A DNA stretch of 64,000 nt from Pseudomonas aegrilactucae (lineage in GTDB: Bacteria > Pseudomonadota > Gammaproteobacteria > Pseudomonadales > Pseudomonadaceae), in NCBI RefSeq assembly GCF_019168305.1, contig NZ_JAHTBI010000010.1, positions 186,001-250,000 on the forward strand. Direction: 5' to 3'. The translations under genes were made by a program, and so were the position numbers. Under the pieces are notes generated by a model. That model made no database searches. It had not been told where the DNA came from and worked only from the letters and a program-made list of their open reading frames with translations. Shown here piece by piece: positions 1 to 7,114 of the stretch. Position 1 is the stretch's first letter; each line of letters starts with the position of its first letter.

Positions 1-455
1 TCCTCGCCGCCATGGGTTACGAAGGCGAGGTAATGATCAATACCTTCCTGGCCGCCATGATCGCCTTCAGCCTGGTGTTCGCCGCGTTTTCCAGCGAGAT
101 CTGGCTGGGCGCGTTCAAGACCATTCCCAAGGGCCAGTATGAAGCCAGCGCCGCGCTGGGCCTGAGCAAGGCCACCACGTTTCGCAAGGTGGTGTTCCCG
201 CAACTGGTGCGCATCGCCCTGCCGGGGCTGTCGAACAACTGGCTGTCGCTGCTCAAGGACACCTCGCTGGTGTCGACCATCTCGCTGGTCGACCTGATGC
301 GCCAGACCAACCTGGCCGTCAGCGTGACCAAGGAGCCATTGTTCTTCTACGGCGTCGCCTGCCTGGGCTACCTGCTGTTCTCGGCGCTGTCGGGCCGGGT
401 CTTCGCCTACATCGAGCGGTACACCAGCCGCCACCTGCGGAGTGCACGCGCATGA
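1..455 (+). CDS. polar amino-acid ABC transporter permease (5' end outside window)
   Basis: Inner-membrane permease subunit of an amino-acid ABC importer (HisM/GlnP family). Only the last 150 or so codons are present: the frame is open to the left edge and full-length members have about 220-240 residues. The EAA loop that docks on the ATPase is visible (EASAALGLSKATTFRKVVFPQ), followed by the usual LSLLKDTSLVSTISLVDLMRQ segment and a last membrane helix. The stop codon overlaps the next start as ATGA at 452-455, which points to translational coupling. The substrate-binding protein is presumably further upstream. Substrate cannot be told from the sequence; the DadA-like enzyme in the same operon suggests a D-amino acid or an opine-like compound (inference). 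Confidence 0.9.
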   Translation, partial: LAAMGYEGEVMINTFLAAMIAFSLVFAAFSSEIWLGAFKTIPKGQYEASAALGLSKATTFRKVVFPQLVRIALPGLSNNWLSLLKDTSLVSTISLVDLMRQTNLAVSVTKEPLFFYGVACLGYLLFSALSGRVFAYIERYTSRHLRSARA

Positions 456-1162
456 GTCTCGACCAACTGCTGGCCCTGGTGCTCGACCCCGACCTGCTGG
501 AACGCTACGGCCCGCGCTTTATCGACGGGCTGCTGGTGACCGGCAAGCTGGTGGCGATTTCCTTCACCCTGGGTGCCCTGCTCGGCCTGCTGCTGGCCCT
601 GGCGCGGCTGTCCAGCAATGTGCTGGTGCAACGCCTGAGCGCCGGCTACATCTACTTCTTCCGCGGCTCGCCGTTGCTGGCACAGCTGTTCCTGCTGTAC
701 TACGGGCTGGCGTCGTTCAAGGGGTTCTGGCAGGACGTGGGGCTGTGGTGGTTCTTCCGCGACGCCTGGTACTGCACCTTGCTGGCCTTCACCCTGAACA
801 CCGCCGCCTACCAGGCCGAAATTTTCCGCGGCAGCCTGCTGGCCGTGGCGCCCGGTCAATACGAGGCGGCCAGGGCGCTGAGCCTGAAACGTTCGACGAC
901 CTTTTTCAAGGTGATCCTGCCGCAATCGCTGATCGTGGCCATCGGCCCGCTGGGCAACGAACTGATCCTGATGATCAAGGCCAGCGCCATCGCCTCGCTG
1001 GTGACCATCTACGACCTGATGGGCGTGACCAAGCTGGCGTTCTCGCGCAGCTTCGACTTCCAGATCTACCTGTGGGCCGCCGTGCTCTACCTGCTGATTG
1101 TCGAGATCGTGCGCCGCAGCCTCAAACACATAGAAGCCCGTCTGGGCCGCCATTTACGATGA
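452..1162 (+). CDS. polar amino-acid ABC transporter permease, second subunit
   Basis: A 236-residue permease of the HisQ/HisM type, the normal length for the family. N-terminal periplasmic stretch, then hydrophobic segments near residues 20-45, 60-80, 95-120 and 195-220. The EAA loop is EAARALSLKRSTTFFKVILPQ (about residues 140-160), the contact site for the ATP-binding subunit. Together with the preceding permease it would form the heterodimeric channel. Start is set by the ATGA overlap with the upstream permease. A 23-bp gap leads to the FAD oxidoreductase, and the ATPase gene follows that, so the four genes look like one operon. Confidence 0.92.
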   Translation: MSLDQLLALVLDPDLLERYGPRFIDGLLVTGKLVAISFTLGALLGLLLALARLSSNVLVQRLSAGYIYFFRGSPLLAQLFLLYYGLASFKGFWQDVGLWWFFRDAWYCTLLAFTLNTAAYQAEIFRGSLLAVAPGQYEAARALSLKRSTTFFKVILPQSLIVAIGPLGNELILMIKASAIASLVTIYDLMGVTKLAFSRSFDFQIYLWAAVLYLLIVEIVRRSLKHIEARLGRHLR

Positions 1163-1185
1163 ACCGTAGCCGCTGAGGATTTTTC

Positions 1186-2427
1186 ATGCATTGCCAAACC
1201 ATCGTTCTGGGCGCCGGTATCGTCGGCGTCTCAACGGCCCTGCACCTGCAAGCGCGCGGGCGCAAGGTGATCCTGATCGACCGCGACGAACCCGGCAGCG
1301 GTACCAGCCACGGCAACGCCGGGCTGATCGAGCGCTCCAGCGTGATCCCCTATGCGTTCCCGCGTGAACTGTCCAAGCTGCTGCGCTACGGCCTGAACCG
1401 CCAGCCCGATGTACGCTACAGCGTAAGCTACCTGCCCAAGGCCGCGCCGTGGCTGCTCAAATACTGGAAGAACTCCGCCCCCGCGCCGCTGGCCGAGGCC
1501 ACCCGCGCGATGCTGCCGCTGGTACAGCGCTGTGTGGAAGAACACGATGCACTGATCGACGCCGCCGAACTCGGGGCGCTGGTGCAGGCCAAGGGCTGGA
1601 TCGAGGTGTACCGCAATCGCGAAGCGCTGGAGCAGGCCGTGGCCGACGCCGAAGCCCTCAAACCCTACGGCCTGCAATACGTGCTGCTCGACAAGCAGCA
1701 GTTGCATACCCGCGAACCGGACCTGAGCACCAATGCCGTCGGCGGCATCCATTGGCTGGACCCCAAGACCGTTACCAACCCCGGCGGCCTGACCCGCGGC
1801 TACGCGGCGCTGTTCGTCAAGCGCGGCGGGCAGTTCATCCACGGTGATGCCCGCAGCCTGCGCCAGGTGGCGGGCGAGTGGCAGGTCGACACGCGCCAGG
1901 GCCCGGTCACTGCCGACGAGGCCGTGATTGCACTCGGCCCGCAGGCCAGCGAAGTGTTCCGCCCGCTGGGCTACGACATCCCGCTGGAAATCAAGCGTGG
2001 CTACCACGTGCACTTCCACCCCAAGGGCGATGCCATGCTCAGGCATTCGGTGTGCGACGTACAAGGCGGTTTCGTGCTGGCGCCGATGGCGCAGGGGATC
2101 CGTCTCACCACCGGTATCGAGTTTGCCGCCAGCGACGCCGCCGCCAACGAAGTGCAGCTGCAGCGCTGCGAAGCCATTGCCCGCCAGTTGTTCCCGCTGG
2201 GCGAACGCACCCCCGATGCCCCCTGGCTGGGCCGTCGTCCGTGCCTGCCCGACATGCGCCCGGTGATCGGCCCGGCGCCACGCCACAAAGGGCTGTGGTT
2301 CAACTTCGGGCATGCCCACCATGGCCTGACGCTGGGCCCGGTCAGCGGCCGCCTGCTGGCCGAGATGATCACCGGCCAGACACCTTTCACCGACCCTGCG
2401 CCCTATCGCGCCGACCGCTTCAACTGA
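1186..2427 (+). CDS. DadA-like FAD-dependent amino-acid dehydrogenase
   Basis: A 413-residue flavoprotein of the DAO/DadA superfamily, expected to oxidise an amino acid (probably D- or N-substituted) to the imino or keto product and pass electrons to the respiratory chain. The N-terminal Rossmann dinucleotide motif VLGAGIVGVSTALHL is at residues 6-20, followed by LIDRDEPGSGTSHGNAGLI, typical of DadA proteins. The C-terminal FAD motif is the GHAHHGLTLGPVSGRLLAE region. A Shine-Dalgarno GAGGA lies 6 nt before the ATG. Its position between the permease and the ATPase of an amino-acid importer suggests it acts on the imported substrate. It is not dadA itself in context: no alanine racemase gene is adjacent. 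Confidence 0.85.
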   Translation: MHCQTIVLGAGIVGVSTALHLQARGRKVILIDRDEPGSGTSHGNAGLIERSSVIPYAFPRELSKLLRYGLNRQPDVRYSVSYLPKAAPWLLKYWKNSAPAPLAEATRAMLPLVQRCVEEHDALIDAAELGALVQAKGWIEVYRNREALEQAVADAEALKPYGLQYVLLDKQQLHTREPDLSTNAVGGIHWLDPKTVTNPGGLTRGYAALFVKRGGQFIHGDARSLRQVAGEWQVDTRQGPVTADEAVIALGPQASEVFRPLGYDIPLEIKRGYHVHFHPKGDAMLRHSVCDVQGGFVLAPMAQGIRLTTGIEFAASDAAANEVQLQRCEAIARQLFPLGERTPDAPWLGRRPCLPDMRPVIGPAPRHKGLWFNFGHAHHGLTLGPVSGRLLAEMITGQTPFTDPAPYRADRFN

Positions 2428-2446
2428 AATCGCGGAGAACCACAAC

Positions 2447-3235
2447 ATGACCGCACCACTGAGCCTTGCCGCTGCACGCCCTGCCCCGCAACCCGACCCG
2501 CGCAAGGTCGTGGTGAGCATCGAGGGGTTGAACAAGTTCTACGGGGATTTCCATGTACTGCGCGATGTCGACCTGAGCGTGCGCGAAGGCGAGCGCATCG
2601 TGCTATGCGGGCCGTCCGGCTCGGGCAAGTCGACCTTGATCCGCTGCATCAACCGTCTGGAAATCGCCGAGAAAGGCACCTTGCGGGTCAATGACACCGA
2701 CCTGGCGTTGACCACCCGCCAGGCCGCCGAGGTGCGCAGTGAAATCGGCATGGTGTTCCAGCACTTCAACCTGTTCCCGCACATGAGCGTGCTGGACAAC
2801 TGCACCCTGGCACCGATGAGCGTGCGCGGCCTGTCGCGCAAGGACGCCGAGGCGCGGGCGCGCTTCTACCTCAACAAGGTGGGCATCGAGAGCCAGGCGG
2901 GCAAATACCCCAGCCAGTTGTCCGGCGGTCAGCAGCAGCGGGTGGCGATTGCGCGGGCGCTGTGCATGAAGCCCAAAATCATGCTGTTTGACGAACCCAC
3001 TTCGGCGCTGGACCCGGAAATGGTCGCCGAAGTACTGGATGTGCTGGTCAAGCTCGCCGATACCGGCATGACCATGCTCTGCGTCACCCATGAAATGGGC
3101 TTTGCACGGCAGGTGGCGGAGCGGGTGCTGTTTCTCGATGGCGGGCAGATCATCGAGGATGCGCCGCCCGAGGCGTTCTTCAACAACCCGCAGAGTGAAC
3201 GGGCCAAGGGGTTCCTGGCGCAGATTCTGCACTGA
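2447..3235 (+). CDS. polar amino-acid ABC transporter ATP-binding protein
   Basis: 262-residue GlnQ/HisP-family ATPase that powers the importer encoded just upstream. Walker [10 protein letters not shown] (about residues 55-63), Q-loop VFQHFNLFPHM, ABC signature [15 protein letters not shown], Walker [17 protein letters not shown] and the switch histidine in CVTHEMGFA are all intact. It carries about 20 extra N-terminal residues (rich in Ala and Pro) before the usual VVVSIEGLNKFYG start. A GGAG ribosome site precedes the ATG. Last gene of the operon; the hpaR-type gene beyond it faces the other way. Confidence 0.93.
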   Translation: MTAPLSLAAARPAPQPDPRKVVVSIEGLNKFYGDFHVLRDVDLSVREGERIVLCGPSGSGKSTLIRCINRLEIAEKGTLRVNDTDLALTTRQAAEVRSEIGMVFQHFNLFPHMSVLDNCTLAPMSVRGLSRKDAEARARFYLNKVGIESQAGKYPSQLSGGQQQRVAIARALCMKPKIMLFDEPTSALDPEMVAEVLDVLVKLADTGMTMLCVTHEMGFARQVAERVLFLDGGQIIEDAPPEAFFNNPQSERAKGFLAQILH

Positions 3236-3289
3236 GGCAGTACGCCCCTTCGTCAGCGACACGGGCCTGTGCAGGCGAAGCGGTCGGGC

Positions 3290-3712
3290 TCAGGGTTTGA
3301 CGTTCTTGAGCTCGTTGAGCAAGCCCAGCAACTGCTGCAGGCGCTGCTCGCCAAACTGTTCCAGGATGCGCTGATAGTTGCCCTCCATATCTTCGCTCAT
3401 GTCGATGAAACACTGCTGGCCTTGCTCGGTGAGCGCCACGAAGACCCGGCGCGCGTCCTGAGTCGACTTCTTGCGCCGCACCAGGCCATCGCGGTCCAGG
3501 CGTGCCAGCACGCCAGTCATGCTCGGTTTGAGGATACAGGCCTGCTCGGCGAGCTGGTGGCTTTCCAGCTCGCCTTGCTGGCGCAGGATACGGATCACTC
3601 GCCACTGCTGCTCGGTCAGCCCATGGGCATTGAGCGAAGGCCGAAAGAACGCCATGGCCGCTTCGCGGGCCTGGAGCAAGGTGAGGGTCAGGGACGGTCT
3701 TGGAGTGGGCAT
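3290..3712 (-). CDS. hpaR: MarR-family regulator, HpaR type
   Basis: 140-residue winged-helix MarR protein. The run LTLLQAREAAMAFFRP, the segment LTEQQWRVIRILRQQGELESHQLAEQACILKPSMTGVLARLDRDGLVRR (recognition helix about residues 62-75) and the acidic C-terminal helix closely resemble HpaR, the repressor of homoprotocatechuate (4-hydroxyphenylacetate) degradation. No hpa catabolic gene is in the window, so the target operon lies elsewhere or the protein has another role. An inverted repeat about 95 bp upstream (3805-3818) is a candidate operator. I saw no clear ribosome site before the ATG. Convergent with the ABC transporter operon. Confidence 0.85.
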   Translation of the reverse strand: MPTPRPSLTLTLLQAREAAMAFFRPSLNAHGLTEQQWRVIRILRQQGELESHQLAEQACILKPSMTGVLARLDRDGLVRRKKSTQDARRVFVALTEQGQQCFIDMSEDMEGNYQRILEQFGEQRLQQLLGLLNELKNVKP

Positions 3713-3804
3713 GATTCAGGCTATGGCAACGGTAGCCTTGCAGCTTAAAAGCCCTCCCCGCACTGCGCAAGGTCAAAACGCCCGCATCGGCACAAACCGC
3801 CGAA

Positions 3805-3818
3805 CGTTAAATATAACG
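3805..3818. promoter_or_regulatory. candidate operator (inverted repeat CGTTA-N4-TAACG)
   Basis: The sequence CGTTAAATATAACG has perfect 5-bp arms around an AATA centre, in an AT-rich stretch about 93 bp upstream of the HpaR-type gene. MarR dimers bind short AT-rich palindromes of this size, so autoregulation is plausible, but the assignment is inference. Confidence 0.4.
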
Positions 3819-3919
3819 AACTACAAAGCACGCTAACAAATGGAACAAAAACCTATAAATCAATTACTTAGGATTATTATCTAGAATAAATGTAAATAAA
3901 TGCAGCTCATGCAAAGCAA

Positions 3920-3943
3920 AGCCGTTTGACATATTTAACGGCT
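3920..3943. promoter_or_regulatory. inverted repeat over a TTGACA box
   Basis: Arms AGCCGTT (3920-3926) and AACGGCT (3937-3943) are perfect complements across a 10-bp spacer. The left arm runs into a perfect -35 hexamer TTGACA at 3926-3931. The best -10 candidate, TATGAC at 3953-3958, has a long (21-bp) spacing, so an activator may be needed. It would start transcription close to 3961, at the beginning of the structured leader of the downstream gene. This looks like an operator/promoter for the gene at 4081. Confidence 0.4.
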
Positions 3944-3960
3944 CTGGCAAGCTATGACAC

Positions 3961-4012
3961 AGGTTTCGACCGGGAGGCGACCTCCATGCGCTCTCGGCAG
4001 TGCTCGAAACCT
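3961..4012 (+). ncRNA. predicted three-way-junction RNA in the leader of the glutamine-amidotransferase-like gene
   Basis: Hand folding gives a closed three-way junction. P1 pairs AGGTTTCGA (3961-3969) with TCGAAACCT (4004-4012), 9 of 9. P2 pairs GGAGG (3973-3977) with CCTCC (3981-3985) over a CGA loop. P3 pairs GCGCT (3988-3992) with AGTGC (3999-4003), with one G-U pair, directly stacked on P1. The element ends 68 nt before the ATG at 4081. It matches no riboswitch class I can name. Function is unknown; a cis-regulatory role is inference. Confidence 0.4.
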
Positions 4013-4080
4013 CAGGCAGCGTCAGCGGTTCCCGATGCACCTGCACAACAATGACAGGCGAGCCTGTCCCAAGGTGACAT

Positions 4081-4896
4081 ATGCCCAACAGCAACATTGG
4101 CAATAAGAATCAGACCCTGCGTAAACCTGTCGTGCTGATGTCCATGGGCGCACAGGAACGCAAGGGCCATGCCTATCAGGTAATGACCCACAAATACATC
4201 CAACCCCTGGTCGAGCATGCCGGCTGCGTGCCCGTGCTGGTGCCGACCTGCTGCGGTACCGACGACCTGGAGCAGTACCTGGACATGGCCGATGGCGTGT
4301 ACCTGACCGGGGCCGGCAGCAATATAGACCCGGCCCTCTATGGTCAGGAAAACCAAACCCCGGGCAAGGCCCAGGACCGCGACCGCGACCTGTTCGACCT
4401 GCCGCTGGTACAGCTGGCAATTGCCCGTGGCCTGCCGATCTTCGGCATCTGCCGCGGCATGCAGGAAATCAACGTGGCGCTGGGCGGTGATATCTATCAG
4501 AAGGTGTATGCCGAGCCGGGCTTCAATGACCATCGGGAGAACCCCGACGACCCGGTCGATGTTCAGTACAGCGCGGTACACAGCGTGCGCCTTGAACCGG
4601 GCAGCTGGTTGCAGAGGTTGCTGCAAAGCGACGAGATCCGCGTCAACTCGCTGCATGGCCAGGGCCTGAAAACCCTGGGCGAAGGGCTGGAGCCACTGGC
4701 CCGCGCCGAAGACGGCCTGGTCGAAGCGATCCATGCCCCTGGCCTGTCGCCGTTCCTGTTCGCGGTGCAATGGCACCCGGAATGGCAGGCGGCGAAGAAT
4801 CCTGATTCGGTGAAGATGTTCCAGGCCTTCGGCGAGGCCTGCCGCAAGCAGGTGGCCAAGGGTCAGGTAGCGAAGAAGGTCGGTTCTACCGCCTGA
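4081..4896 (+). CDS. gamma-glutamyl-gamma-aminobutyrate hydrolase family protein (class I glutamine amidotransferase-like)
   Basis: 271-residue peptidase C26/PuuD-like hydrolase. Members cleave the gamma-glutamyl amide bond of gamma-glutamylated amines such as gamma-Glu-GABA in putrescine breakdown. The nucleophile is Cys124 in FGICRGMQEINVALGG, and the His/Glu pair is H232/E234 in QWHPEW, the normal catalytic triad. The start of the core fold is KPVVLMSMGAQE. Cytoplasmic; no signal peptide. The gene stands alone between two regulators and has an unusual 370-bp upstream region with an operator-like repeat and a structured RNA. Exact substrate is not evident, and no puuA/puuB genes are nearby. 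Confidence 0.85.
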   Translation: MPNSNIGNKNQTLRKPVVLMSMGAQERKGHAYQVMTHKYIQPLVEHAGCVPVLVPTCCGTDDLEQYLDMADGVYLTGAGSNIDPALYGQENQTPGKAQDRDRDLFDLPLVQLAIARGLPIFGICRGMQEINVALGGDIYQKVYAEPGFNDHRENPDDPVDVQYSAVHSVRLEPGSWLQRLLQSDEIRVNSLHGQGLKTLGEGLEPLARAEDGLVEAIHAPGLSPFLFAVQWHPEWQAAKNPDSVKMFQAFGEACRKQVAKGQVAKKVGSTA

Positions 4897-4933
4897 TCAT
4901 TGCTCAATGACTGCCCTGTGGTAACTGGCCTGG

Positions 4934-5005
4934 CCTCTTCGCTGGCAAGCCAGCTCCCACAGGGTGGCGGTGATCCCTGTGGGAGCTGGCTTGCCAGCGA
5001 AGGGG
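4934..5005. repeat. REP pair (inverted)
   Basis: Two P. putida-type REP copies in opposite orientation (CTTCGCTGGCAAGCCAGC, then its complement) separated by about 12 bp. It lies between the convergent ends of the hydrolase gene and the LysR gene, so its transcript would form a long hairpin and may serve as a bidirectional 3' stabiliser or terminator. Confidence 0.9.
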
Positions 5006-5026
5006 ACAGCTCGATATCCGGAAGTT

Positions 5027-5944
5027 TTAAACGCCCAGCGCCTCGATCAGCAGCTGCGCCGGCACGCTCAACTCCACATCCTTGCGCGTCACCACCTCAT
5101 ACGGCTCGCTGCGCGAGTTCAACACCAACGGCAACTGCACGAGCATCCCATGCTCAAGCGCAATCTTCGCCGAGTCCCACGGCATTACCGCCACCAGTTC
5201 CGGGTCCTGCAGCAACAAGCTCAACGTGGTAAAAGTTGACGAAGTTTCAATGGGATACAACGGAAAGCTCAAACCCGCCTCACGAAATTCACGCTCCAGC
5301 GTCAAGCGCATCGGCATGTTCACCGGGAACACTACCCAGCGCGAACCTGCCAGATCCTCCAGCGTCAGCCCCTCATCCCCCGCCCGGCGGTGGTGCGGAT
5401 TGGCCACCAGTACCAGTTGCTCCTGATGTTTGGCCCGGCTCACATACGCGGCCGGGCGCCGACTGACGCTGGTACGGCAGATCACCACATCCAGACGCCC
5501 CTGATCCAGCAGGCTGAGCAAGCGGTCACTGGTGTCCTCGACGATCGCCACCGACAGGTCCGGCTGGCTCTCGCGCAAGCGCGCCAGGCCGTCCACCAGC
5601 ATCGGTACCGCGCCCATGATCGAGCCCACCGCCAGGCGCCCGCCATGCCCCTGCAGGATGCCGATCATCTCCTCACGCAAATGCGCAAGGTCGGTATTGA
5701 TCAGCCGTGCGTAACGCACCACGCAGCGCCCCAGGTCGTTGGCCTGCAGGCCCTTGCTGGTGCGCTCGAACAGCACCGCCCCCAGTGTCGACTCGATTTC
5801 ATTGAGGGCCTTGGTCGCCCCCGGCTGGGTAATCGACAACGCCTGGGCAGCCTTGTGGATCGAGCCCAGCTCGTCGAGGCTGATCAACAGCCGCAGTTGG
5901 CGCAGGCGCAAGCGTGAAGCCATGGTGCTAAGGGGTGGCAGCAT
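5027..5944 (-). CDS. LysR-family regulator of the adjacent aldarate/uronate operon
   Basis: 305-residue LysR transcription factor. The N-terminal winged helix-turn-helix covers LRQLRLLISLDELGSIHKAAQALSITQPGATKALNEIES (about residues 14-55), followed by the effector domain beginning GGRLAVGSIMGAVP. Its sequence is of the GbpR/sugar-acid type rather than CbbR or MetR type. It is divergent from the AraD1-family gene, with the intervening 114 bp holding both promoters, so it most likely controls that operon (inference from position). A second possible ATG at 5923 would remove seven residues; neither start has a good ribosome site. Confidence 0.85.
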   Translation of the reverse strand: MLPPLSTMASRLRLRQLRLLISLDELGSIHKAAQALSITQPGATKALNEIESTLGAVLFERTSKGLQANDLGRCVVRYARLINTDLAHLREEMIGILQGHGGRLAVGSIMGAVPMLVDGLARLRESQPDLSVAIVEDTSDRLLSLLDQGRLDVVICRTSVSRRPAAYVSRAKHQEQLVLVANPHHRRAGDEGLTLEDLAGSRWVVFPVNMPMRLTLEREFREAGLSFPLYPIETSSTFTTLSLLLQDPELVAVMPWDSAKIALEHGMLVQLPLVLNSRSEPYEVVTRKDVELSVPAQLLIEALGV

Positions 5945-6058
5945 AGGGGGATTACTTTTGGTTATCACGGGGTCAGTAGCTGTCATTAGGCAGCAATGGC
6001 GCACAAATTTAAAGTGTCGGACAACAGCCCTCCCCCACAAGAACAAGCAGGAGTCAGC

Positions 6059-7057
6059 ATGCGTCTGATCCAATTTGAAACCACCGCTGGCCAGCGCCAC
6101 GTCGGCGTGATCGAAGGCGACCTGATCCAGGTCGTGCGCACCACCACCCACCTGCGCGAGCTGGCCCTGGCGGCGATCCGCAGCGCCCGCAGCCTGTGCG
6201 ACGAAGTACTCACCCGCGGCCTGGACAGCACCGAGCTGAGCTATGCCCAGGCCCTGGCCGACTGCCGCGTACTGCCGCCGCTGGACCACGAAGACCCGGC
6301 CCACTGCCTGATCAGCGGCACCGGCCTGACCCACCTGGGCAGCGCCTCGACCCGCGACAAGATGCACCAGCAGAAGATCGACGACGCCACCGCCCTGACC
6401 GACACCGCGCGCATGTTCCAGTGGGGCATCGACGGCGGGCGCCCGCAGCCGGGTACTGCCGGCGCACAGCCGGAGTGGTTCTACAAGGGTGACGGCTCGA
6501 TCGTGGTGCGCCCCGGCCAGCCGTTCCAGACGCCCGCGTTTGCCGAGGACGCCGGCGAAGAGCCGGAGCTGGCCGGCCTGTACGTGATCGCCGACGACGG
6601 CCAGCCGTACCGGGTGGGCTTTGCCATCGGCAACGAGTTCTCCGACCATGTGATGGAGCGCAAGAGCTACCTGTACCTGGCCCACTCCAAGCTGCGCAAC
6701 TGCTCCTACGGCCCGGAGCTGCGGGTCGGCGCCCTGCCCGCGCACCTGGGCGGCACCAGCCGCATACACCGCGGTGATAACCTGCTGTGGGAAAAGGAGT
6801 TCCTCAGCGGCGAAGACAACATGTGCCACAGCCTGGAAAACCTTGAGTACCACCACTTCAAGTACGCCCAGTTCCTGCGCCCGGGCGACGTGCACGTGCA
6901 CTTCTTCGGCACCGCCACCCTGTCGTTCGCCGATCAGGTCAAGGCCATGCCGGGTGACGTGTTCGAGATCAGCCTGCCGGAATTTGGCGCCCCCCTGCGC
7001 AATGGCATTGCCGTCACGCCCTCGGCCATCTCACCTGGCCAGGTGAAAACGCTCTGA
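6059..7057 (+). CDS. AraD1-family protein (fumarylacetoacetate-hydrolase fold)
   Basis: 332-residue cytoplasmic enzyme of the FAH superfamily, subgroup AraD1/GguC. The start MRLIQFETTAGQRHVGVIEGD and the core motifs GTGLTHLGSASTRDKM, WFYKGDGSIVV, VIADDGQPYRVGFAIGNEFSDH and LYLAHSKLRNCSYGPEL mark this subgroup, where a member acts as 2-keto-3-deoxy-L-arabonate dehydratase. Start at 6059 is chosen because CAGGAG lies 5-6 nt upstream; an earlier in-frame ATG has no such site. First gene of a four-gene operon ending with a 2,5-dioxovalerate dehydrogenase, so a dehydration step giving 2,5-dioxovalerate (alpha-ketoglutarate semialdehyde) is the likely job. Confidence 0.85.
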   Translation: MRLIQFETTAGQRHVGVIEGDLIQVVRTTTHLRELALAAIRSARSLCDEVLTRGLDSTELSYAQALADCRVLPPLDHEDPAHCLISGTGLTHLGSASTRDKMHQQKIDDATALTDTARMFQWGIDGGRPQPGTAGAQPEWFYKGDGSIVVRPGQPFQTPAFAEDAGEEPELAGLYVIADDGQPYRVGFAIGNEFSDHVMERKSYLYLAHSKLRNCSYGPELRVGALPAHLGGTSRIHRGDNLLWEKEFLSGEDNMCHSLENLEYHHFKYAQFLRPGDVHVHFFGTATLSFADQVKAMPGDVFEISLPEFGAPLRNGIAVTPSAISPGQVKTL

Positions 7058-7114
7058 ACCGCAGGCGCGCGTTCGCGCATCGCCACGGCATTTCATAACA
7101 ACCATAAGAGTGAG

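Noticed and set aside
3236..3289. Terminator between the ABC transporter and hpaR
   Set aside because: No stem with adequate pairing or U-run was visible in the 54-bp gap.
5924..6058. Defined LysR operator between the LysR gene and araD1
   Set aside because: Several T-N11-A candidates exist but none stands out as a repeated or symmetric site.
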